From NCBI GenBank assembly GCA_946622415.1, contig CAMOPX010000008.1, forward strand, positions 1 to 64,000: DNA of 64,000 bases. Reading direction: 5' to 3'. Origin of the DNA: an uncultured bacterium (GTDB taxonomy: Bacteria; Cyanobacteriota; Vampirovibrionia; Gastranaerophilales; Gastranaerophilaceae). The stretch's first letter is position 1; the number at the start of each line of letters is the position of its first letter. The position numbers were made by a program, and so were the translations under genes. This document shows positions 42,847 through 52,448 of this stretch, in pieces. The notes under the pieces were generated by a model that made no database searches, was not told where the DNA came from, and worked only from the letters and a program-made list of their open reading frames with translations.

Positions 42847-44625
42847 TTAATTGTTTTTTGAATCTGATGTTGAATCGATAAGCAAAGGATCTAATATGTC
42901 TGATGCAAAGTCTGAATTGTTGTCAGGCAGAATATAAGGAAATGCTATAGCGGTTTTGGAATCTCTATAGCTGCAGCCTAATATTTCCATTAAAATCTTG
43001 ATATCATCAAGATCTAAGTTGCTTTTTTTTGCTATTTCTTTTATTTCTTCAATTGTTTTATCTTTTTTGTTATAACAAAAGAATCCGTACAAATCTATCA
43101 TATCTGGAATTTCAACAAACGCAACACTTTTATCTTTTATGGATTGCCCCGCTGCAACTGTTGCATAGTATAAATTTTCATTTAATACAAGAATCGGATT
43201 TGTGGAGTCATATTCTCCGCTGTACAATTCCCATTCTAAATCATTAATACTCCCTTCCTGACTTTTGCCGCTTATTGTACTGTCATCGAATATGACTGTA
43301 TTTTTACCTTTAGTATCTTTATAAGAAACTCTGTGTTTAACTCTCTCGTAATCTGTTCCTGAATTTTTCATAAACATATAAGAAATGAGATTATAGCTTT
43401 TTTCGGTATTTGGGCAATAATAAAGGTTTTTTCTTCCCGTGTTTTGTTCTATTTCGTCCATTTTTGATTTCATTTTATCCATAATTTCGGATAGAGAATG
43501 AGCGGAAAAAGCGAATGCGAAGCCGTCTAAATATTTCATTAAAGAGGTTTCCATCTCCTTTGTTTTTTCATAATATTCGCCATAGCCTTTAAGTTTATGC
43601 CATGGGGTATGGTATTTAGCTTTTTCTCTGATTCTTTCTTTTACATAATCGCTATCAAGGGTATTTTCAAGCAGATTATTTAAAATATCGTTGCTTGTGA
43701 TATTAGCGGGCATCGGTTTTTTAATGACTTGGGCTCTAAAATTTTTATAGAGTTGAGGATTTTTACTGTTGGCAAAATCTGTTATTCTTTTTTCCAAACT
43801 CTCGTGCATAATATCTTCAATATCACGTCCTTCTTGAATTTGTTCGATAACATCAATTGCTAAAGCTTCTAAGTGTCCTGTTCCTGCTAAAAAATTTGCA
43901 CCTCTGTAAGTACCGTCTTTTGTTAAAACGTCAAAGCCATCTAGTATATGTATTTTGCTATCATAATACGGAACTACTTCTCCTGTTTCATATTGTTTTA
44001 TTGAATGGTCATCAACAAAAACAACAGGGATTCCTTTATTTTTTAAATTGAATTTGATTGCCAAATAACCAAAAACAGAGGACAAATTCGTTTCATCAAA
44101 AATCTTTGATGATAAAGAATGAGGTATATATTCGCATCTTTTTTTTAATTCATTTTCCAAAAATAATATGGATTTAAATGTAGAAAACTGGCTCAATCTG
44201 AAAACAACTTCTTTTATTAATTTTTCATCTGCGCCGGTTTTTAATTTGATATTAGACAATAACTTTTCAACATCTTCAAGACTCGGGTTTTGGATTTGAG
44301 AATTAATTTTATTTGCAAATTGTTCTGAAAATTCTTCAACATCATCATAAGTGCAACAGGGAGTGTAGATTGGTTTGGTTGATGAAATGCTTTTATGTTC
44401 AATATTACCGAATGAAAGCGGTTTTATATTAAAAAGCGCATTATAATATTCACAGTTCAAACGAGGTGATGTCACATAAGATTGAAAGCTTTCGGAAGTT
44501 TTCTTTGTGTGCTGATGTTTGACTGTTGAATGATTGCGGTTATTTATTTTAGCGTAAATAATAGGGGATATTTTCATTATGTATTGATAAAACGTATGAA
44601 GGAAAAAAGTTGTCAAAAAGTGCAA
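42847..44625 (-). CDS. Large lineage-type hypothetical protein with a phosphoribosyltransferase-like loop
   Basis: The 592-residue soluble protein has no signal peptide. Its N-terminal 100 residues are His/Ser/Thr-rich with IKPLSFGNIEH, one of the Phe-Gly motifs seen in other hypotheticals here. At about residue 195 it has VVFVDDHSIKQYE. Near 445 is KNTVIFDDSTISGKSQEGS, which resembles the PRPP loop (hhhhDDxxxxG) of phosphoribosyltransferases. Whether it binds a phosphorylated sugar is untested. It has its own transcript, convergent with the Gfo/Idh/MocA gene. Confidence 0.5.
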   Translation of the reverse strand: MHFLTTFFLHTFYQYIMKISPIIYAKINNRNHSTVKHQHTKKTSESFQSYVTSPRLNCEYYNALFNIKPLSFGNIEHKSISSTKPIYTPCCTYDDVEEFSEQFANKINSQIQNPSLEDVEKLLSNIKLKTGADEKLIKEVVFRLSQFSTFKSILFLENELKKRCEYIPHSLSSKIFDETNLSSVFGYLAIKFNLKNKGIPVVFVDDHSIKQYETGEVVPYYDSKIHILDGFDVLTKDGTYRGANFLAGTGHLEALAIDVIEQIQEGRDIEDIMHESLEKRITDFANSKNPQLYKNFRAQVIKKPMPANITSNDILNNLLENTLDSDYVKERIREKAKYHTPWHKLKGYGEYYEKTKEMETSLMKYLDGFAFAFSAHSLSEIMDKMKSKMDEIEQNTGRKNLYYCPNTEKSYNLISYMFMKNSGTDYERVKHRVSYKDTKGKNTVIFDDSTISGKSQEGSINDLEWELYSGEYDSTNPILVLNENLYYATVAAGQSIKDKSVAFVEIPDMIDLYGFFCYNKKDKTIEEIKEIAKKSNLDLDDIKILMEILGCSYRDSKTAIAFPYILPDNNSDFASDILDPLLIDSTSDSKNN

Positions 44626-44743
44626 AGGAAAAATTTTTGAACTCTTTTCCTCTATATGTATGATTTAATTCAAATTGTATTAAAGCATAATTTTATAGAA
44701 ACGATATCCTTAATAATATATTATTGTCAAGCAAGGATATCAA

Positions 44744-46411
44744 ATGTTAGAGAGTAAAACAGTTCCCCAAAAAAGAAAAGACGATACCAATATGACAAAC
44801 GCACAAGAAACAATGCAAAAAGCGACTTTCGCTCATCAAAGATATTTGCTGAAAGCAAATAATGACGATTTAGCATCGGCAATAAACGGCTATATTGAAA
44901 CAATAAGCCAGAATCCGTCAGAAACGAGTGCATACTACAGGCTTGCGACCTTATTACATAAAAACGGACAAATTGGAATCGACAGTGCGATTGACCAATG
45001 CAGAAAAGCTGTCAAATTAAGCCCTAAAGATGCTAACGCTCATATTTATTTGGGGTATTTTCTATCGTTAAATTCAAATTTTGATGAAGCTAAATCCGAG
45101 TTTGAAACAGCAATAAAACTCAAACCGGCTTCAGCAAGAACCCGCCTTGTGCTAGCTTTAACAATGCTTGAAAAAATTAAAAAACAAGCTAGCGGAAAAA
45201 CAATAAAAGATTACACAAATGCACTCTACTATGGTTTGAGTGGTGCTATAATGAGCTTTTTTGATAAAACCAGTATCAAAATGGTTTGTCAAAATTTAGC
45301 GGATGATTTCAATTTTGCAAAATATAAAACCGTGGGTGCGATTTTAGAAAAGGTAAATTCAGAAAAACAAGCATACAATTTATATTTGAGTGCAGTTGAT
45401 AATTCAAGAAAATCTATTGCTTTGTATGAAAGAATGGCAAGAATTGCAATAAAGAAAAATCGTCCCGATATTGCTTTTGATTGCTTAAATAACGTTGTAA
45501 TTTTGTCAAACAACGATCCCATGAAGGTTGCAAATGCAATTGAATTTGTGGAAGAATACCAAAACGATAAAGTTGATACATTAATTGATTATTATACGAT
45601 TCTTGTTAATAAATATCCGGAATTTTCAAAATGCTATTATGAATTGGGTCATTTATATATAAAGAAAGATGAAAAAATAAATGCATTATCTGCATTTAAG
45701 CTTGCTTTAAAATATGATGAAAATAACCCGTATTATCAAAATTCTTTAGCCTATGCGTATGTTCAATTAGAACAATATGATAATGCAATTGAATTATATA
45801 AAAAAGCATTGGAAGCTAACCCTAATGACGAATGGTCTGCAGTTGTTGCGCAGGCTTTGGCGGCAATTTATCATCAGGTAAAGGGAAATTCCGAAGCTGC
45901 AATATCAATGCTTGAAAATAGCTTGCTTTTAACAAAAAATAAATCTCAAATCCATGAAGCAATAGCAGACATATATTACGATATTGAAAATATAGATAGT
46001 GCTATCGAATACTACCAAATGGCACTCGATGAAGATAATGACAATCCGAAAATATATTCCCGTCTTGCAATGGCATTTTGGGAAAAGGATTGTATTGAAA
46101 AAGCAATAATATATTATTCAAAAGCAATAGAATTAGATTCAAGCTATGATATTGCATATAACAATTTAGGCGTTGTATTCCTTGATGGTCTGGGGGATGC
46201 ATCGAGAGCAATCGAATATTTCAGAACGGCAACTGAAATAAATCCAAATTATGTTTTGGCTCATTTCAATATGGCAAGAAGCCATGAAGCAATGGGAGAA
46301 AAGATTGCTGCTGCAAAACAGTACCAAAAAGCATTGAACATTAACAGGCAAACAAATGAATTAGATTTCAAATTGATTGAAGATAGACTCTACAAACTCT
46401 TTGAAACATAA
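44744..46411 (+). CDS. TPR-repeat protein
   Basis: The 555-residue cytoplasmic protein is made of about 13 tetratricopeptide repeats, with clear ones such as SAYYRLATLLHKNGQ, ANAHIYLGYFLSLNSNFDEA and DIAYNNLGVVFLDGLGDASRA. No signal peptide or membrane segment. The ATG at 44744 follows AAGGAT and is the better start than the internal one at 44792. The stop lies directly against the hairpin mosaic. It probably serves as a scaffold, but its partner is unknown. Confidence 0.85.
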   Translation: MLESKTVPQKRKDDTNMTNAQETMQKATFAHQRYLLKANNDDLASAINGYIETISQNPSETSAYYRLATLLHKNGQIGIDSAIDQCRKAVKLSPKDANAHIYLGYFLSLNSNFDEAKSEFETAIKLKPASARTRLVLALTMLEKIKKQASGKTIKDYTNALYYGLSGAIMSFFDKTSIKMVCQNLADDFNFAKYKTVGAILEKVNSEKQAYNLYLSAVDNSRKSIALYERMARIAIKKNRPDIAFDCLNNVVILSNNDPMKVANAIEFVEEYQNDKVDTLIDYYTILVNKYPEFSKCYYELGHLYIKKDEKINALSAFKLALKYDENNPYYQNSLAYAYVQLEQYDNAIELYKKALEANPNDEWSAVVAQALAAIYHQVKGNSEAAISMLENSLLLTKNKSQIHEAIADIYYDIENIDSAIEYYQMALDEDNDNPKIYSRLAMAFWEKDCIEKAIIYYSKAIELDSSYDIAYNNLGVVFLDGLGDASRAIEYFRTATEINPNYVLAHFNMARSHEAMGEKIAAAKQYQKALNINRQTNELDFKLIEDRLYKLFET

Positions 46412-46520
46412 CAACCCGAATGCAGTGAGGCGTAGTCCGACGGACTAGCCGAACAAAATGAGGGCAGAAGTGTGCGAAGTGCGCAACGGGAAAGCGGTGA
46501 GCTTTGCCGCTAGCACGAAG

Positions 46521-46616
46521 CCGTACCAATGCGACGTGAGCCGCAGGCTCTCAGGAGCAAACCCGAATCTGCACTTGTTTAGTGCGCAAGCACTTAACAA
46601 GTGCAGATTCGGGCAG
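46521..46616 (+). repeat. Diverged module with 18-bp inverted repeat
   Basis: It shares the CCGTACCAATGCGACGTG start and the AGGAGCAAACCCGA word with the two 88-bp copies, but carries a different first hairpin (GAGCC-GCA-GGCTC). Its second hairpin is a perfect 18-bp stem plus an inner 5-bp AGTGC/GCACT stem with a GCAA loop, separated by a T-T mismatch. Confidence 0.9.
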
Positions 46617-46677
46617 AAGAATGTGAAGCACGCACTCGGTTGCGATGAGCAAGCGAGAAGTGCGTAACTGGACTCAG

Positions 46678-46765
46678 GCGACGTGGAAATTTCTAATTTC
46701 CACAGGAGCAAACCCGAGTCAAACGAGTTTAGTGCGTAAGCACTTAACGAGTGCAGACGAAGGCA
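46678..46765 (+). repeat. 88-bp module, copy 1
   Basis: It begins GCGACGTGG, contains the GTGGAAATT-TCT-AATTTCCAC hairpin, AGGAGCAAACCCGAGTC, then AGTGC-GTAA-GCACT (GNRA-type loop), and ends GCAGACGAAGGCA. It is identical to 46830-46917. Confidence 0.95.
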
Positions 46766-46829
46766 TCGGGTGTGAGAAGCCCGAACGGATTTGCGATGAG
46801 CAAAGCCGACAGGGCGGAACCGTACCAAT

Positions 46830-46917
46830 GCGACGTGGAAATTTCTAATTTCCACAGGAGCAAACCCGAGTCAAACGAGTTTAGTGCGTAAGCACTTAAC
46901 GAGTGCAGACGAAGGCA
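46830..46917 (+). repeat. 88-bp module, copy 2
   Basis: It is identical over 88 bp to 46678-46765. Upstream flank CCGTACCAAT is shared with the diverged module at 46521-46616. Confidence 0.95.
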
Positions 46918-46945
46918 AACAACCAAAAACCAAAAACATCACCAT

Positions 46946-48010
46946 ATGAGCAGATTAAAAAGAATATTTGAATCAACATTAGCCAGAGCAATAAGTGCCA
47001 CTCTTATTGTTTCTTTTGCATTAAGCATTTTTTTGTTTTTTGATTTTTATGAAAGAAAAGTAAATGAAGTTATAGGATATTATCTTGTATATAAAGGTGA
47101 TAAAGCGTTTAAGAAGCACGATTTACAGGAAGCAATTTATTATTACGAAAAAGGTATTGTTTATCACCCCCGCCACTATAGAGCAATGTATAATCTTGCC
47201 AATATTTATGTGGTTTATGAGGATTATTATTCCGCATTAAAAAACTACGAAAAGGCATTAAAAGTAAAGCCTGATTATGAAATCGCAAGAATAGATTATG
47301 CAATAATACTATCGGAAACCTATAAAACAGATGAAGCAATTGAAGAATATAAAAAGGTAATAGAAAACATTCCGAAATTTTATAAAATTCCCTTTATTGT
47401 GGATAAAGAAAAATCTTATTACCATAATAAAGGTGTTGCATATTATAATATGGGTGTTGCCTACAGAACAAAATCGCTTCTTGCGGGGTTAGATGATACA
47501 ATCAGCAGAAATTATATGAAAGAAGCATCATCTTCTTATGAAAAAGCGGTTGATATTTTGAATAACTATAATGCCAATTACAATATGGCTTTGATAAATC
47601 AACTCTTAAAAAACAAAAATCAAGCCGGATACTATTATTGTAAAGCTATGGAAGTAGGCCCTTTAGAATATGAAGCTCATTTTAATTATGCAATATTATT
47701 AAACGATTTAAAACAGTATGACGGTGCTGCGGAAGAATTTAAAAAAGCGGGCATGCTGCTTGATACTGCCGGTGATTCAAATAAAAGCCGTTATATCTAT
47801 GGGATTTTAAGTGAAGTCAATGAAAGAATAGCAATAAACAGTGACAAAGAATACTACAAAAAATTGGCGGCGCAAGAAGAAAAAAATTTGAATTTAAGAT
47901 ATAAAGCGGGAAAAGTTGTTTTTGATGCCGAGGATAAAAAAACAGACAGCTTTTTGGAAGACTTTAAAACTTGTGCAAAAAAAGAGCTGTTCGCGGGGGG
48001 TAAAAAATAG
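46946..48010 (+). CDS. Membrane-anchored TPR protein
   Basis: The 354-residue protein has an N-terminal transmembrane helix (ISATLIVSFALSIFLFFDFY, about residues 16-36). About six TPR repeats follow (e.g. HPRHYRAMYNLANIYVVYED, KPDYEIARIDYAIILSETY), likely outside the inner membrane. The ATG at 46946 is directly after the hairpin mosaic with no Shine-Dalgarno sequence; its natural leader may have been replaced by the repeats. Its stop overlaps the GTG of the GGDEF gene by one base, so the two are coupled. Confidence 0.82.
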   Translation: MSRLKRIFESTLARAISATLIVSFALSIFLFFDFYERKVNEVIGYYLVYKGDKAFKKHDLQEAIYYYEKGIVYHPRHYRAMYNLANIYVVYEDYYSALKNYEKALKVKPDYEIARIDYAIILSETYKTDEAIEEYKKVIENIPKFYKIPFIVDKEKSYYHNKGVAYYNMGVAYRTKSLLAGLDDTISRNYMKEASSSYEKAVDILNNYNANYNMALINQLLKNKNQAGYYYCKAMEVGPLEYEAHFNYAILLNDLKQYDGAAEEFKKAGMLLDTAGDSNKSRYIYGILSEVNERIAINSDKEYYKKLAAQEEKNLNLRYKAGKVVFDAEDKKTDSFLEDFKTCAKKELFAGGKK

Positions 48011-49398
48011 TGCAGGTTCAAACATTATACAATTTTATATATGAATTCATTAAAAATTTTGAACAAACAGTAACAAGAGAACAGCTTATTGAAAGCTTTC
48101 AAAAGGCAATGAATAATTTTTTTGCAACGGAAGAAATAAAAATATATTTAATGGATGAATATTCTTATCTTTTAAAAGACTTTATTAAACCATGGGAAAA
48201 CTTTTCTCTGAATAATAAAAATTCAGAAGTACAAAAGTATTTTGATAATTTTTTAACCCAAAAGAGTCAATATGAGTCGGATAAAAACATCCTTTATTTT
48301 CCTGTTGTACAAGCACACAAGACACTCGGGATTGTTAAATTAACAGCAAAAGATGAAATAGATAAAAACAGTGATTTTTTTGATGTTTTACCTCTTATAA
48401 CAGCTCAAATATCTTTGTTTTGTAAAACATTAAAAGATAGAGAACAAATAAAATTAAGTTCAAAATTTCATCAAATAATCAAAAACATAGCTCAAATTAC
48501 TCAAACCCAATATGAATTGGATTATATTCTTCCTATAATGGGAGAAATGATTGACGGATTTATTTCCGATCATCTGATCTATATATTTTTAAAAAATAAG
48601 AATAAAAAAGAATACAAATTAATTTGGCCGAATAATTGTTCCGATAACAGAATCTATGAATATCTTGAAAACATAAATTCAAAGTCAAAAACAATTATCG
48701 AGCAATCGGGAAAAATGGGCATTTTCCCGCTTATCATAGATAATCGTGCCTATGGTGCCATTGTTGCATACAATCACTTTGATAAAATTACAACAAAAGA
48801 AATAGGCTATCTTGAAGAAATAACATCTCAAGCGCAATTGACTATTACACGCGCAAAATCATATTTAGAAGTACTAGAGCATGCAACGCTTGATGCTCTT
48901 ACCGGATACAACAACAGACACCAATTTGAAAAAAGATTAAAAGAAACAACCGCAATAGCAAAACGTCAAAATCAGGAATTATGCTGTATTATGTCGGATA
49001 TAGATTTCTTTAAAAAGGTAAATGATACCTATGGACATTCCGTGGGCGATTGTGTATTAAAGACAGTCGCAAAAACAATAAAAAAAGAACTGAGAGAAGA
49101 GGATATAGCATCCCGCTATGGCGGAGAAGAATTTATATTTCTTTTGCCTCATACAAATATTGAAGAAGCGCAAATTGTCGCAGAACGTCTGAGAAAGGCG
49201 ATTGAAAAGAAAAAAATAAATATTGAAGATTATAATATTGAAAACACAAAAGAAATATCTGTCACAATATCAATAGGTGTTTCAAAATTTAACAAAGCTG
49301 ATAAAATTCCGGAAATTCTATATAAAAAAGCGGATGAAGCTCTTTATCAGGCAAAAGAAGGCGGCAGAAACAGAGTCGTTGTGTATAAAGAGGATTAA
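48010..49398 (+). CDS. Diguanylate cyclase with GAF-like sensor
   Basis: The 462-residue protein has a C-terminal GGDEF domain at about 295-460 that makes cyclic di-GMP from GTP. The active-site motif is RYGGEEFIFLLPHT, and an inhibitory RxxD site (REED) sits 5 residues before it. DALTGYNNRHQFEKRL starts the domain. The N-terminal part contains one or two GAF-like sensor domains (ELDYILPIMGEMIDGFISDH...). No transmembrane segment. GTG start overlaps the TPR stop (TAGTG). Signal is unknown. Confidence 0.9.
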   Translation: MQVQTLYNFIYEFIKNFEQTVTREQLIESFQKAMNNFFATEEIKIYLMDEYSYLLKDFIKPWENFSLNNKNSEVQKYFDNFLTQKSQYESDKNILYFPVVQAHKTLGIVKLTAKDEIDKNSDFFDVLPLITAQISLFCKTLKDREQIKLSSKFHQIIKNIAQITQTQYELDYILPIMGEMIDGFISDHLIYIFLKNKNKKEYKLIWPNNCSDNRIYEYLENINSKSKTIIEQSGKMGIFPLIIDNRAYGAIVAYNHFDKITTKEIGYLEEITSQAQLTITRAKSYLEVLEHATLDALTGYNNRHQFEKRLKETTAIAKRQNQELCCIMSDIDFFKKVNDTYGHSVGDCVLKTVAKTIKKELREEDIASRYGGEEFIFLLPHTNIEEAQIVAERLRKAIEKKKINIEDYNIENTKEISVTISIGVSKFNKADKIPEILYKKADEALYQAKEGGRNRVVVYKED

Positions 49399-49414
49399 TT
49401 GTTATCCTGAAAAT

Positions 49415-50308
49415 CTAAATCATCATTTTTAAAAGCAAGATAACCGAAGCAATTACGAACAATATAAATAAAAGTGCTTTTATGGTGCCGTAGTCTTTAT
49501 CTTGATTTTTTTTAGAGCTTTTTCTTTCTTTTTTTGGTGTTGGTTTTTTATTTTTGTTTTGCTGTTTTTTGTTTTTTTCCTTTGAGGGCTTTGGTTTTTC
49601 TTCTTTATTAATGTTTTCTTTTATATTTTTTCTTGCTTCTTTGATTTTTTCTTTTATTTTCAGTTCTTTTGGGGTGAGTTCTTTTTTCTTTCTTTTTGTT
49701 TTTTTGTATTGAGAGGGGTCAGAGATTCGGTTTCTATCTTTAATGTTGTTTTCATCCGTAGTTTTATCAACCGAGGATAAAAATTCTCCCTGTTTTTCAT
49801 TTAAAAGATTTTCAATTAATGTTTCTTTTGATTCGTTTTCCAATTTTTCTAAATATTTATTTGTAAGGGTTTCTTTTTCTTCTGATTTTTGAGTAATTAA
49901 AAGAGTTTCATCAAAGATGAGCTTATCTATATTTTCGTCTTTATTTTTTGCATAAGCATAATTGATTCCCGCTTCAAATGCATGCCTTATGACTTCCAGT
50001 GTTTTTATTGCCGTTGCATCTTCTCCGTGGGCGCAGGCGTTTCCTTCTTTTTTTATAAAAAACAAATCGTCAATAAATTCTTTTTCTCTTTGTGTTTTGA
50101 TTTTGTCCTTCAGATTGTTTAATACGGTATCAAATGTCAGTTCTTTGTTATCGGAATTTAGAATTTTTTTTGCCATTTTTTCGGCATAAATCCTGAATTG
50201 AACTACAGCCTGATTAAAATATTCATCTCTGAATAATTTTTCTCCGTCCTCAACTATTAAAAATAATTCGTTATCAACTTTTTTCAAAAAATCAAAATTG
50301 CTTGCCAT
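49415..50308 (-). CDS. DUF4145-like protein with Lys-rich linker and C-terminal membrane anchor
   Basis: The 297-residue protein starts with a helical domain of about 125 residues: VVQFRIYAEKMAKKIL and KEGNACAHGEDATAIKTLEVI match the RxxxE...GNxxAH pattern of DUF4145 domains found in restriction-related and other proteins. A long Lys/Glu/Pro-rich low-complexity stretch follows. The last 20 residues are a transmembrane helix (IKALLFILFVIASVILLLKM), a tail anchor. Function is unknown. It stands alone between convergent genes. Confidence 0.6.
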   Translation of the reverse strand: MASNFDFLKKVDNELFLIVEDGEKLFRDEYFNQAVVQFRIYAEKMAKKILNSDNKELTFDTVLNNLKDKIKTQREKEFIDDLFFIKKEGNACAHGEDATAIKTLEVIRHAFEAGINYAYAKNKDENIDKLIFDETLLITQKSEEKETLTNKYLEKLENESKETLIENLLNEKQGEFLSSVDKTTDENNIKDRNRISDPSQYKKTKRKKKELTPKELKIKEKIKEARKNIKENINKEEKPKPSKEKNKKQQNKNKKPTPKKERKSSKKNQDKDYGTIKALLFILFVIASVILLLKMMI

Positions 50309-50390
50309 TTAATAATATTAACATAAAATATGCCCACAAGAAAAATCGGTACTATTATTTTAGATGTTTTTGTTATAAAATTTATTTGCT

Positions 50391-52448
50391 ATGAAAAAAG
50401 ATTTATTATTAGAAATATTGGTTCAGGAATTACCATACAAATTTATTCCGAGTGCAATTTCGCAGCTTGAAATTGCTTTTGAAAAATTATTTAAAGAAAA
50501 TGCATTGGCATATAAAAAAATCAATGTCTATGCGACCCCGAGGCGTTTGGCCGTTTTGGTTGACGAATTGGCGGTTTGCCAAGAAACTGTTTCAAAAAAT
50601 GTAAAAGGGCCAATTATATCGGTTGCAAAAAATGAAGCAGGAGAATATACCCCTGCGGCAATAGGTTTTGCAAAGAAAAACGGTGTAGATGTCTCTATGC
50701 TTTATGAAAAAGACAACTATATCTGGGTAAATATAGAAACAAAAGGAAAAACTGTTGCCGAAATATTAAAAGAAAACATTCAAAACCTGATATTAAAATT
50801 ACAAGGCTCGCATTTTATGCGTTGGCAATATAACACAGAAAAATTTTCAAGACCGATAGAAAATGTTGTTGCGCTTCTTGATGATGAAGTAGTTGAGCTT
50901 GAAATTTTAGGTAAAAAATCAACAAATAAAACTTTAGGACACAGATATTCAAAGAATCTTGAATTAACAATTAAAAATCCGAAATCTTATATTGAAACTT
51001 TGAGAACAGGCAATGTTATTGTTAATCAAGAAGAAAGACGTGATTTAATAATAAAATTAACAAAAGAATGCGCAGAAAAGAATAATCTCGTGATAAAATT
51101 TGATAACACGGGTGATTTATTGGAAGAAATTACATATATCACGGAATATCCCGTTCCTGTTATTTGCGAATTTAATGAAAAATATCTTCAAATTCCAGAT
51201 ATTGTTACAACGACGGTAATGATTAGCCACCAAAGATATTTCCCCTTGTGGAATAAAGACGGAAAATTATCAAATAAATTTATCACTATTGCAAATTACG
51301 TTGGTGATGAATTTGAAAACATAAAAGCCGGAAACCAAAGAGTAGTTGTAGCAAGATTGGATGACGGTATATTTTTCTTTGAAGAAGACACAAAAACGAA
51401 ACTAATCGATAAAATCGATAATCTGAAAGGAATGACTTTCCAAAAGGGATTGGGAACGTTATATGATAAAACGCAAAGAATAATAAAACTTTCGGATAAA
51501 ATAGCGGATAAATTAAATATTAAAGATAAAACCGATATTTTAAGATGTGCAGAGCTTTCAAAATGTGATTTATCAACAAAACTTGTTTTTGAATTTACAG
51601 AATTACAAGGCTTTATCGGAGAAGATTATGCTCTGTTTGATAAAGAAAAACCCGAAGTTGCAAAAGGGATTTGCGAACATTATTTCCCGTTGAATGCAAA
51701 TTCAGAGCTTCCTGAAAGCATTATAGGACAAGTGGTTTCTATTGCGGATAAAATAGATACGGTTTGTGCTCTGTTTATTTCAACGCAAGGCGACAAAAAG
51801 AAAAAACGTCCCACGGGTTCAAATGATCCATTGGGTGCAAGACGTGCCGTTATAGGAATAATTAGAATAATTCTCGAAAACAATTTGAATATCAATCTCG
51901 AAGAGATTATTAAAACCTCGCTTGATATGTTATCAAAGGAATTTAATACAAGCATGGAGGATTGTTTATTAGAAGATATTAAAGATTTCTTTAATTCAAG
52001 AATTACATTCATGTTTGAAAAAGAAATTTCATCAAACGTATTTAATTCAATAAAGAGCTTTAATTCTTTGGAAAATCTTTCAGGTTATATTACAAAAGCA
52101 AAAATTTTAAATAAATATCAAAACGATGAAAACTTTAGTATAATCAAAGAAAATGCTTCCCGTGTATTTAAGATTTTAAAAGATAATAAATTTGAAGATA
52201 TCACAGAAGCATTATTCTCTACGAATGAAGAAAAAGAATTATATAAAGCAATAACTATGCACAATGCAAGTCCTGATAATTTAGAAGAATACATTATCTC
52301 TCTTAATGCTTTAATTAAGCCAATAATAAACTTCTTTGATAATGTGCTTGTTATGGATAAAGACGAAAAAATTAAAAACAACAGAATCGCTCTTTTAAAT
52401 AAATTGAGAAATAAATTTAACGTTGTTTGCGAATTTGATAAGTTATGA
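50391..52448 (+). CDS. glyS: Glycyl-tRNA synthetase beta subunit
   Basis: The 685-residue subunit binds tRNA-Gly in the alpha2-beta2 form of the enzyme. It starts LLLEILVQELPYKFIPSAI and has ATPRRLAVLVDELA, MRWQYNTEKFSRPIENVVALLD, TVMISHQRYFPLWN and NDPLGARRAVIGIIRIIL, all family hallmarks. The catalytic alpha subunit glyQ is not adjacent and must be elsewhere. It overlaps the following small gene by 4 bases (ATGA). Confidence 0.96.
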   Translation: MKKDLLLEILVQELPYKFIPSAISQLEIAFEKLFKENALAYKKINVYATPRRLAVLVDELAVCQETVSKNVKGPIISVAKNEAGEYTPAAIGFAKKNGVDVSMLYEKDNYIWVNIETKGKTVAEILKENIQNLILKLQGSHFMRWQYNTEKFSRPIENVVALLDDEVVELEILGKKSTNKTLGHRYSKNLELTIKNPKSYIETLRTGNVIVNQEERRDLIIKLTKECAEKNNLVIKFDNTGDLLEEITYITEYPVPVICEFNEKYLQIPDIVTTTVMISHQRYFPLWNKDGKLSNKFITIANYVGDEFENIKAGNQRVVVARLDDGIFFFEEDTKTKLIDKIDNLKGMTFQKGLGTLYDKTQRIIKLSDKIADKLNIKDKTDILRCAELSKCDLSTKLVFEFTELQGFIGEDYALFDKEKPEVAKGICEHYFPLNANSELPESIIGQVVSIADKIDTVCALFISTQGDKKKKRPTGSNDPLGARRAVIGIIRIILENNLNINLEEIIKTSLDMLSKEFNTSMEDCLLEDIKDFFNSRITFMFEKEISSNVFNSIKSFNSLENLSGYITKAKILNKYQNDENFSIIKENASRVFKILKDNKFEDITEALFSTNEEKELYKAITMHNASPDNLEEYIISLNALIKPIINFFDNVLVMDKDEKIKNNRIALLNKLRNKFNVVCEFDKL

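Larger units (their letters stand above)
46412..46945. repeat. Hairpin-rich modular repeat mosaic (534 bp, GC-richer)
   Basis: Base composition shifts sharply from the AT-rich neighbours. It holds a 18-bp perfect inverted repeat (CCCGAATCTGCACTTGTT and its complement) around an AGTGC-GCAA-GCACT hairpin with a GNRA-type loop. Two exact 88-bp direct copies and one diverged copy of the same module are present. Hairpins differ in stem sequence but keep flanks: AGTCC-GAC-GGACT, GAGCC-GCA-GGCTC and GTGGAAATT-TCT-AATTTCCAC (twice). Several short ORFs here (46445-46926, both strands) are shadows of the repeats. No gene is supported. Confidence 0.9.

Noticed and set aside
46445-46926. Short ORFs on both strands through the mosaic (e.g. 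136 aa minus, 69 aa plus)
   Set aside because: They read through exact repeats and hairpins in several frames, have no ribosome sites, and share no coding-type composition with neighbours. They are shadows.
46412-46945. CRISPR array
   Set aside because: Only two exact copies, 88 bp long, with internal palindromes and no regular spacers. No cas genes are in the window.
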